DNA of 64,000 nucleotides from Limnohabitans sp. 15K (GTDB taxonomy: Bacteria; Pseudomonadota; Gammaproteobacteria; Burkholderiales; Burkholderiaceae_C): the NCBI RefSeq assembly GCF_002778285.1, contig NZ_NESM01000001.1, positions 1,634,501 through 1,698,500 on the forward strand. The letters are read 5' to 3'. Position numbers and translations under genes: made by a program. How positions within the stretch are numbered: the stretch's first letter is position 1; each line of letters begins with the position of its first letter. This document shows positions 16,716-23,902 of this stretch, in pieces. Below the pieces are notes generated by a model. The model saw nothing but the letters and a program-made list of their open reading frames with translations. It was not told the DNA's origin and did no database searches.

Positions 16716-17612
16716 TTATTTACGCCGACTGATTTGTTTGAGCACATGCTGCTTGAAGGCCAGCGCCAGGGGTGAGAGTTTTTTACCTGCCGGATAGACG
16801 ATGTGCCAGGCTGAGGGCAGGGGAAAGCCCTGCACATCGATCACGCTGACACCGTTTTCTTTTTGGTGGCCATGCAAAGCGTGGCGCGACACCACGCCAA
16901 CGCCCAATCCACCGGCCACGGATTCCTTGATGGCCTCGTTGCTGCCCAGCTCCAGGCGCACGTCAGGCCGGAACTTCATTTGGCGGAAAAATTGGTCGCC
17001 CGCCATTCGCGTGCCGGAGCCTTTTTCGCGAAAAATAAAGCGGCGCTCAGCCAACTCTTGCAAAGGCACCTCGCGGCGTTTGGCGAGCGGGTCAGAGCTG
17101 GGCGCAATCACCACAATCGGGTTGGGCATGAAGGCCTCATCGCCCAAGTCCATGTCTTTCGGGGGCATGGACATGATGTACAAATCGTCCAAATTGTCAC
17201 GCAAGCGCTGCACCACGCCGTCGCGGTTCAAGATTTCCAGCGACACGTCGATGGCCGGGTGGCGCTTGCAAAAGCTGCCGATCAGGTGTGGCATGAAGTA
17301 CTTGGCGGTGCTGACTACGGCCACACGCAGTTTGCCGCGCGACAAGCCTTTGGCTGAGTCCACGTTTTGTTCAAACGCATCCCAGGTCTGCGCGACGGCG
17401 CGGGCTGTTTGCGCCAGCTCCTGTCCCACCTGGGTCAGGTAAAGCTTTTTGCCCACCAGCTCGTACAGGGGTAAGCCCACGGCCACCGCCATGTCCTTGA
17501 GTTGCATCGAGGCCGTGGGCTGGGTGACATGCATCACTTTGGCCGCTGCACTCACGCTGCCAGTTTCAGCCAGCGCCAAGAACAAGCGCAGTTGTCGAAA
17601 GGTGATGTTCAT
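16716..17612 (-). CDS. LysR-type transcriptional regulator (CbbR/CysB-like branch)
   Basis: The 298-residue protein has an N-terminal winged helix-turn-helix: FRQLRLFLALAETGSVSAAAKVMHVTQPTASMQLKDM, with the SAAA..MHVTQPTAS recognition segment. The effector domain includes LRVAVVSTAKYFMPHLIGSFCKRHPAIDVSLEI, the pattern I associate with CbbR-type regulators of carbon fixation, and LGVGVVSRHAL near the end. It is divergent from the bicarbonate transporter gene with 83 bp between starts, the usual arrangement for a LysR regulator and its target. It probably controls sbtA and itself. The effector is unknown. Confidence 0.92.
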   Translation of the reverse strand: MNITFRQLRLFLALAETGSVSAAAKVMHVTQPTASMQLKDMAVAVGLPLYELVGKKLYLTQVGQELAQTARAVAQTWDAFEQNVDSAKGLSRGKLRVAVVSTAKYFMPHLIGSFCKRHPAIDVSLEILNRDGVVQRLRDNLDDLYIMSMPPKDMDLGDEAFMPNPIVVIAPSSDPLAKRREVPLQELAERRFIFREKGSGTRMAGDQFFRQMKFRPDVRLELGSNEAIKESVAGGLGVGVVSRHALHGHQKENGVSVIDVQGFPLPSAWHIVYPAGKKLSPLALAFKQHVLKQISRRK

Positions 17613-17618
17613 AGACTT

Positions 17619-17640
17619 TTATCTATAGTTAAAGGCATAA
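17619..17640. promoter_or_regulatory. Candidate LysR/CbbR binding site between the regulator and sbtA
   Basis: TTA (17619-17621), seven bases, then TTA (17629-17631), continuing AAAGGCATAA, matches the loose CbbR half-site pattern TNA-N7-TNA. It lies just upstream of the LysR ATG and about 60 bp before the sbtA start. The match is short, so the site is only a candidate. Confidence 0.35.
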
Positions 17641-17695
17641 GAATCGATTTTACAAGCGGCAAGGGAATTTTTATGATCAAGGCAAGGAACACACC

Positions 17696-18703
17696 ATGCA
17701 AAATCTGATCGACCCCGCCATCCTCTTTTTCATCTTTGGCGTGCTGGCGGGCACCGTCAAATCGAACCTCGAAATTCCGCCCGCCATCTCCCGCTTCCTG
17801 TCGCTCTACCTGCTGATGGCCCTAGGCCTGAAGGGTGGCTTTGCGTTGTCGCAATCGGGCCTGACTGCGACCGTGGGCATCAGCCTTGCCGCTGCAGTGG
17901 CACTGGCCATCGTCATCCCCCTGATTGGCTACACCGTGTTGCGCCGGTTTGTATCGGGTTTTGACGCAGCGGCTGTTGCAGCCACTTATGGTTCGGTCAG
18001 CGCCGTGACTTTTGTCACGGCTGTGCAGACACTGGAAAACCACGGCGTGCCCTACGGGGGGCACATGGCTGCGGCCATGGCCCTGATGGAATCACCCGCC
18101 ATCATCCTGGCCGTGGTATTGGCCAATTCGTTGCGGCATAAAACGGCCTCGGGGGTCGTGGTGCAATCGGGTGGAACGGCCCTTTTGGGTGCGCCCGTGT
18201 CGCCTGCTGGCAGCTCTGTCGGCAAAATTCTTCACGAGTCTTTCACCGATGGTGCGCAGTTGCTGCTGCTGGGCGCCATGGTCATCGGTCTGATCACGGG
18301 CGATGCAGGCAAAGCCGCCATGGCACCCTTCTCGGTGGACCTCTTCAAAGGCATGCTGGCCTTCTTTTTGCTCGACATGGGTTTGATGGCGGCTCGCAAC
18401 TTGCCGCAGGTCAAAGGCCAGTCACCCGTGCTGATCGCCTACGCCGTCCTCGGACCCATCGTGCATGCCACTTTGGCCCTGGGGCTGGCTGTGATCTTGC
18501 AACTGAACGCGGGTGACGGGGCCTTGCTGATGGTGCTGGCGGCCAGCGCCTCCTACATTGCGGTGCCCGCCGTGCTGCGAACCGCTTTGCCAGAAGCCAA
18601 ACCCGCGCTGTATTTCGGACTGAGCCTGGGACTGACCTTTCCCCTGAACATCGTGCTGGGCATCCCGGTTTACTTAGCCGTGGCGCAATCGGTGCTGACA
18701 TGA
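17696..18703 (+). CDS. sbtA: SbtA-type sodium-dependent bicarbonate transporter
   Basis: The 335-residue inner-membrane protein has about ten hydrophobic helices. The family features are FFIFGVLAGTVKSNLEIPPAISRFLSLYLLMALGLKGG at the N-terminus, AVAATYGSVSAVTFVTA, and HMAAAMALMESPAIILAV in the first repeat. The second half carries GMLAFFLLDMGLMAARNL and AASASYIAVPAVLRTALPEA. SbtA proteins (formerly DUF897) import HCO3- with Na+. AAGGA lies about 10 nt before the ATG. The gene overlaps the next by 4 bp (ATGA). No SbtB (PII-like) regulator gene is adjacent, unlike cyanobacteria. Confidence 0.9.
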   Translation: MQNLIDPAILFFIFGVLAGTVKSNLEIPPAISRFLSLYLLMALGLKGGFALSQSGLTATVGISLAAAVALAIVIPLIGYTVLRRFVSGFDAAAVAATYGSVSAVTFVTAVQTLENHGVPYGGHMAAAMALMESPAIILAVVLANSLRHKTASGVVVQSGGTALLGAPVSPAGSSVGKILHESFTDGAQLLLLGAMVIGLITGDAGKAAMAPFSVDLFKGMLAFFLLDMGLMAARNLPQVKGQSPVLIAYAVLGPIVHATLALGLAVILQLNAGDGALLMVLAASASYIAVPAVLRTALPEAKPALYFGLSLGLTFPLNIVLGIPVYLAVAQSVLT

Positions 18704-19557
18704 GTGCGGCGAAACATCTTCTTTATCAAGGAAGCCACGTCGCGTTTTTAACGCAACATGGCAAACAGAATTTGATGCGGGGACCACTCGAAGAGGCATT
18801 GGGCTGTCAGCTGGTGCACACCGATGGTTATGACACCGACCAATTGGGCACGTTCACCCGTGAACTGACCCGAGCCGGCTCCCAACTCGATGCAGCCAGG
18901 AAAAAGGCTGCGATCGGCATGGCCCTGACGGGCGCATCTCTGGGCGTGGCCAGCGAAGGCTCGTTTGGCACCGACCCCTACGGTGGCTTCATGCCTTGGA
19001 ACACTGAAGTGGTCTTGTGGGTGGATCGTTTGTCGGGTCAAGAAGTCACTGGCTTCGCACATGGCCCCGCCCGAAGCCTTCACAAAATGGTGAAAACACC
19101 ACAAGAGCTGGAGCGCTTCGCCCTGGAAGCCGGGTTCCCTGAACACCACCTGGTGCTGCGGCCCGAGTCACCAGAGCACCTCGACATGGACAAAGGCATT
19201 CACAATCCCGATGCACTGATGAAGGCCTTCCATTTGGCCCTTGCCAAATCTTCAAATGGCGCCGTTTTTGCCGAAAATGATCTGCGCGCATTCTGCAATC
19301 CCACACGGCAGAAAATGATTGTCAAAGCAACCTTGGACTTGGTTCAAAAACTGCTTTCAGCCTGTCCAAGCTGTGCCGCACCCGGCTACTGGCTCACCCA
19401 GCAAATTCCAGGTTTGCCCTGCCGCGCTTGCGGCAACTTGACCCGATTGCCCAAAGCGGAAAAATGGGGCTGCAAAAAATGCGGACACGAAGAACAAAGA
19501 GCGCTCAGTACCCAGCCATGGGCCGATCCCGCACGCTGCGATTTCTGCAACCCCTGA
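18700..19557 (+). CDS. DUF6671 family protein with C-terminal zinc ribbon
   Basis: The 285-residue protein is translationally coupled to sbtA (ATGA at 18700-18703). The N-terminal and middle part (VAFLTQHGKQNLMRGPLEEALGC, KKAAIGMALTGASLGVASEGSFGTDP, ENDLRAFCNPTRQKMI) match what I know as DUF6671. The C-terminus has several CxxC pairs (CPSCAAPGYW, CRACGN, CKKCGHEE, CDFCNP) forming zinc ribbons. It is soluble, with no signal or membrane helix. Its function is not known. The coupling suggests a role with the bicarbonate transporter or its regulation, but that is inference only. Confidence 0.75.
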   Translation: MSAAKHLLYQGSHVAFLTQHGKQNLMRGPLEEALGCQLVHTDGYDTDQLGTFTRELTRAGSQLDAARKKAAIGMALTGASLGVASEGSFGTDPYGGFMPWNTEVVLWVDRLSGQEVTGFAHGPARSLHKMVKTPQELERFALEAGFPEHHLVLRPESPEHLDMDKGIHNPDALMKAFHLALAKSSNGAVFAENDLRAFCNPTRQKMIVKATLDLVQKLLSACPSCAAPGYWLTQQIPGLPCRACGNLTRLPKAEKWGCKKCGHEEQRALSTQPWADPARCDFCNP

Positions 19558-19581
19558 TGCGCGCGAATCAAGTTGTCAAAG

Positions 19582-22500
19582 TCACCGCTTGCGACTCAAG
19601 CGCCCCCACAACCGCCCGCTGAATTGCCCCAAGTCATCGAGGTAGGTGAACACCACAGGAATCACCAGCAAGCTGAGCACGGTGCTGGTGAGCAGGCCGC
19701 CAATCACGGCAATGGCCATGGGTGAACGGAAACTCGCATCAGCGGCGCCCCAACCCACGGCAATGGGCAGCATGCCTGCACCCATGGCAATCGTCGTCAT
19801 GACAATCGGGCGAGCACGCTTGTGGCAGGCGTCCAAAATGGCGTCCCAGCGACTCATGGGCGGCACGGCCGGGTGATCGCCCTCGGCGGGTTTGCCGCGC
19901 CGCGCTTCAATCGCGTACTCCACCAGCAATATAGAGTTTTTGGTGGCGATGCCCATCAGCATGATGAGGCCAATGAGCGAGGGCATGGAGAAGCTCTTTT
20001 GCGCGATCAAGAGGCCCACAAATGCGCCGCCCAGCGACAGCGGCAGCGCCGCCAAGATGGTGATCGGGTGCAGGAAGCCTTTGAACAGCAACACCAGCAC
20101 GATGTAGATGCACAGCACGCCGATCATCATGGCCAGGCCAAAGCTGGCAAAAAGTTCACCCATGACTTCGGCGTCGCCCACTTCCACCACCTTCACGCCC
20201 GGCGGCAGGCTTTGCAGCGCGGGCAGCTTTTGCACCGCAGCTGTCACGTCGCCCAAGGGCATGCCCGATAGCTCGATCTCGAAGTTGATGTTGCGCTGGC
20301 GGTCATAACGGTCGATGACCGCCGGGCCACCCGCCACCTCGATGCTGGCGACCTGGCCGAGCATGACGGGGCCACGGCTGCCGGGCACCATCAGGCGCTC
20401 GAGCGTGCTCAGGTCATGCCTCGACTCGTCGCCCAGTTTCACGACGATGGGCACTTGGCGCTCCGACAAATTGAGCTTGGGCAGTGCCGCGTCGTAGTCA
20501 CCCAAAGTGGCCACGCGCAAGGTGTCGCTGATGGCCGCGCTGGTCACGCCCAGGTCAGCGGCTTTGGCAAAATCGGGGCGCACCGCGATCTCGGGGCGCA
20601 CCAGGCTGGCGGTGGACGCGATGGAGCCCAGGCCCTGGATGGTGCGCAGGTCGCGTTCCACGGCCATGGCGGCAGTTTGCAGGGCTTGCGGGTCTTGGCC
20701 TGTGAGCACCAGCACGTATTTCTCGCCCGAACCACCCAAGCCGACCTTGGTCCGAACACCGGGCAAGGGTTGCAGTGCCGTGCGGATGTCGTTTTCAATC
20801 GCTTGCTTGCGCGGGCGTGTACCGCGTTCGGTCAACTGGATGGTGAGCGTGGCCTTGCGCACCTCGGCCGCGCCGCCACCGGCAAACGGATCAGAGCCTG
20901 CGCTGCCCCCACCAATCGTGGTGTAAACGCTTTTCACGTCGTTCACCGTCATGAGCAGCTTGCGGGCGTGTTCAGCACTGGCCTGGGTTTGCGCCAAAGT
21001 CGAACCCGGCGGCAGTTCCACATAGACCTGTGTTTGCGAGTTGTCGTCCGGTGGAATGAAACCCTTGGGCAACAAGGGCACCAGCATGATGGAGCCAATG
21101 AAAAACAGCGTGGCCAACACCATGGTGACCAGGCGGTGCTTCATGCACCAAGTGGCCCAGACCATGTAACGTTTGAGCCACGCGGGCTCTTGGACGGCCG
21201 TGACAATGGGCTTCAAGATATAAGCCGCCATCATGGGGGTGAGCACCCGTGCCACCACCAGCGATGCGAAAACCGCCAGCGAAGTGGTCCAGCCAAACTG
21301 CTTGAAAAACTTGCCCGGAATGCCGCTCATGAAGGCCGTGGGCAAAAACACCGCGATCAAGGTGAAGGTGGTGGCGATCACGGCCAAGCCGATCTCGTCG
21401 GCCGCTTCCATCGCCGCCTGATACGGGGACTTGCCCATGCGCAAGTGACGCACGATGTTTTCCACTTCCACAATCGCGTCGTCCACCAGCACGCCGATCA
21501 CCAAAGACAGCGCCAGCAGGGTCACCACGTTGATGGAAAAGCCCAAATACGCCATGCCAATGAAGGCCGGAATGACCGACAGTGGCAGCGCCACTGCCGA
21601 GACAAACGTCGCCCGCCAGTCGCGCAAGAACAGCCACACCACCAGCACGGCCAAAATCGCGCCCTCATAGAGCAGGACCAAAGAACCCTGGTATTCCTCT
21701 TCCACCGGGGTCACGAAGTCAAAGGCTTCGGTGATCTCAATGTCGGGGTTTTGCAAGCGGTACTCGGCCAGCGCCTGGCGCACCAAACGGCCCACGGCCA
21801 CTTCGCTTTCGCCTTTACTGCGCACCACCTCAAAGCCCACCACGGGCTGACCATCCAGGCGGGCTGCAGAACGCGCATCGGCCAGTGTGTCGCTTACCGT
21901 GGCCACTTGGTCCAGGCGAACACGCCCACCACGCGATGTGGACAGCTCAATCTGACCGACCTCTTTCGCTGTCTTGACGGTGGCCAAGGTGCGCACAGGC
22001 TGCTCGCCTGCACCCAAATCCATTCGCCCACCGGAGCCTTCTTGCTGAACCTGCTTGAGCTGTCGCGACACCTCGGCCGCTGTGATGCCCAGCGACTGCA
22101 GGCGGTTCACGTCCAATGCGACACGCACTTCGCGCGTGACACCCCCCACACGGTTCACGGCCCCCACGCCACGCAGCGACAAAAGCTTGCGGGTGATGTC
22201 TTTGTCGACCAGCCAAGACAAGGCTTCATCGTCCATGCGTGGAGAACGCACTGTGTAGGCCAACACAGGGGTGCCCGCTAGGTTGAGCTTTTGCACCACC
22301 GGGTCACGCAGGTCGCCCGGCAAATCGGCCCGCACGCCCTGGATGGCCGAGCGCACATCGTCCACCGCTTCTTGGGTGGGCTTTTCCATGCGGAACTCGG
22401 CGGTGATCGACACCACACCGTCTTGCACTTTGGTGGTGATGTGTTTCAAGCCCTGCAGCGGGGCCATCGCGTTTTCAAGCTTACGGGCCACATCGGTTTC

Positions 22501-22680
22501 GAGCTGCGAGGGCGCAGCACCCGGCAAACTGGCCGTGACGGTGATGGTGGGCACGTCCAGATCGGGAAAGTTTTGCACCTTCATCGAGCCGAAAGCGATG
22601 AAACCTGCCACCGTCAGCAGCACAAACAACATGACGGCGGGAATGGGGTTGCGGATGGACCAGGAAGAGACGTTGAGCAT
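19582..22680 (-). CDS. RND efflux pump inner-membrane permease (HAE1/AcrB-like)
   Basis: The 1032-residue protein has the RND layout: one N-terminal helix (SIRNPIPAVMLFVLLTVAGFIAFGSM), a large periplasmic loop (FPDLDVPTITVTASLPGAAP), and helices with the proton-relay motif LSLVIGVLVDDAIVEVENIVRHL near residue 400. Then come PTAFMSGIPGKFFKQFGWTT, a second periplasmic loop and six final helices. The VDDAIVEVEN form is that of hydrophobe/amphiphile pumps rather than heavy-metal ones. Proton-driven export of drugs or lipophilic compounds is expected. The adaptor gene lies 9 bp upstream on the same strand. No outer-membrane TolC gene is next to it. Confidence 0.93.
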   Translation of the reverse strand: MLNVSSWSIRNPIPAVMLFVLLTVAGFIAFGSMKVQNFPDLDVPTITVTASLPGAAPSQLETDVARKLENAMAPLQGLKHITTKVQDGVVSITAEFRMEKPTQEAVDDVRSAIQGVRADLPGDLRDPVVQKLNLAGTPVLAYTVRSPRMDDEALSWLVDKDITRKLLSLRGVGAVNRVGGVTREVRVALDVNRLQSLGITAAEVSRQLKQVQQEGSGGRMDLGAGEQPVRTLATVKTAKEVGQIELSTSRGGRVRLDQVATVSDTLADARSAARLDGQPVVGFEVVRSKGESEVAVGRLVRQALAEYRLQNPDIEITEAFDFVTPVEEEYQGSLVLLYEGAILAVLVVWLFLRDWRATFVSAVALPLSVIPAFIGMAYLGFSINVVTLLALSLVIGVLVDDAIVEVENIVRHLRMGKSPYQAAMEAADEIGLAVIATTFTLIAVFLPTAFMSGIPGKFFKQFGWTTSLAVFASLVVARVLTPMMAAYILKPIVTAVQEPAWLKRYMVWATWCMKHRLVTMVLATLFFIGSIMLVPLLPKGFIPPDDNSQTQVYVELPPGSTLAQTQASAEHARKLLMTVNDVKSVYTTIGGGSAGSDPFAGGGAAEVRKATLTIQLTERGTRPRKQAIENDIRTALQPLPGVRTKVGLGGSGEKYVLVLTGQDPQALQTAAMAVERDLRTIQGLGSIASTASLVRPEIAVRPDFAKAADLGVTSAAISDTLRVATLGDYDAALPKLNLSERQVPIVVKLGDESRHDLSTLERLMVPGSRGPVMLGQVASIEVAGGPAVIDRYDRQRNINFEIELSGMPLGDVTAAVQKLPALQSLPPGVKVVEVGDAEVMGELFASFGLAMMIGVLCIYIVLVLLFKGFLHPITILAALPLSLGGAFVGLLIAQKSFSMPSLIGLIMLMGIATKNSILLVEYAIEARRGKPAEGDHPAVPPMSRWDAILDACHKRARPIVMTTIAMGAGMLPIAVGWGAADASFRSPMAIAVIGGLLTSTVLSLLVIPVVFTYLDDLGQFSGRLWGRLSRKR

Positions 22681-22689
22681 GGCGTCCCT

Positions 22690-23811
22690 TTATTTGCTGG
22701 CAGGTGTCGGCGCTGGGGCATCCACCACACGCACCGTGTCGCCCTGGTTCAAAAACGCACCGCCACTGGCCACCACGCGGGCATCGGCTTTCAGGCCGCT
22801 GGTCACTTCCACACGGTCGCCGCTTTGGCGTCCGGTTTGCACCTTGAGCTGGCTGACCTTTTGGTCTGCCCCCACGGTATAGACATAGCTGAAACCATCG
22901 CGCACCACCACCGCCGCTTGCGGCACCGTGAGCGCTTGGCTTTGGCCCAGTGCGATCTCGCCTTGTGCGTACATGCCCGCACGAGCGCTGCCTGTGGCAC
23001 TTGGCAAATCCACGTAAACGATGGCGTTGCGGGTTTGCGCATCGACCGAAGGCGCGACCATGCGCACCTTACCTTGCAGCACCTGGCCGCTGGCGGCTTT
23101 CACTTGGGCCGGTGCGCCCACCTGAATGCGACCAATCTCAGCGGCAGTGACTTCAGCGCGCCACTCAATGCGGCCCTGGCGAATCAATCGGAACAACTCG
23201 GTGCCTGCACCCACCACACTGCCCACCGTGGCCTGACGCGCAGAGATCACGCCCGCATCGGGTGCGCGCACTTGGGTCTGCGACAAGCGCACGGTTTGCA
23301 ACTGCACCAAGGCGCGAGCAGACTGCACACGCGCTTGGGCAGACGCATCGGCGGACAGGGTCTGACTCAATTGCGCGCTGCTGAAAAAGCCCTGCTGCTG
23401 CAAGCTGCGTGCACGATCAGATTGGGCTTTGGCTTCTTGCGCACTGGCCGTGGCTTCGGCAAGAGCCGCTTCGGCCTGTGCCAACTCCGCACGCAAGGTG
23501 TCGGATTGCAAATTGGCCAGCACGTCGCCGCGCTGCACGCGGTCACCCACGTTCACCAGCACTTCGTTGATCTTCAAGCCATTGGCTTCCGCACCAATGA
23601 TGGCCTCTTGCCAAGCGGCGAGGCTGCCATTGGCACTGATTTTTTGGGCCAGGCTGGCTGTTTGGGGTGTGGCGACGGTGACCGTCAGACTGGGCTTGGC
23701 AGCTGCGGCTTTGGGGCTCTCATCAGCAAGGCATGTCGACGCAATGCCCAAAAAACCAACACAAGCCCAAACCGACCAACGGCCACCCAATTTTTTCATG
23801 ACGCTTCTCAT
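22690..23811 (-). CDS. RND efflux periplasmic adaptor (membrane fusion protein)
   Basis: The 373-residue protein has an N-terminal signal or anchor (VWACVGFLGIASTCLA). The lipoyl-like domain shows as ISANGSLAAWQEAIIGAEANG then VLVNVGDRVQRGDVLANL. A helical hairpin of Ala/Gln/Glu-rich heptads (ELAQAEAALAEATASAQEAK) is followed by the second lipoyl half RAPDAGVISARQATVGSVVG. The C-terminus is a beta-barrel and membrane-proximal domain (VPQAAVVVRDGFSYVYTV). It bridges the permease encoded 9 bp downstream to an outer-membrane channel encoded elsewhere. The ATG at 23811 or the in-frame ATG at 23799 may be used. Confidence 0.92.
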   Translation of the reverse strand: MRSVMKKLGGRWSVWACVGFLGIASTCLADESPKAAAAKPSLTVTVATPQTASLAQKISANGSLAAWQEAIIGAEANGLKINEVLVNVGDRVQRGDVLANLQSDTLRAELAQAEAALAEATASAQEAKAQSDRARSLQQQGFFSSAQLSQTLSADASAQARVQSARALVQLQTVRLSQTQVRAPDAGVISARQATVGSVVGAGTELFRLIRQGRIEWRAEVTAAEIGRIQVGAPAQVKAASGQVLQGKVRMVAPSVDAQTRNAIVYVDLPSATGSARAGMYAQGEIALGQSQALTVPQAAVVVRDGFSYVYTVGADQKVSQLKVQTGRQSGDRVEVTSGLKADARVVASGGAFLNQGDTVRVVDAPAPTPASK

Positions 23812-23902
23812 TGTTGAACGCCACTTTGGCGTTGCAACAGTTTAGCGGTTGAACATGACAAATACAGGTCTATACCCTTCGGTCAAGGGGCTTACTCAAC
23901 CC

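Noticed and set aside
20416..22281. A 621-codon plus-strand frame opposite the RND permease
   Set aside because: It is His/Gln/Arg-rich shadow translation antisense to a clear RND gene.
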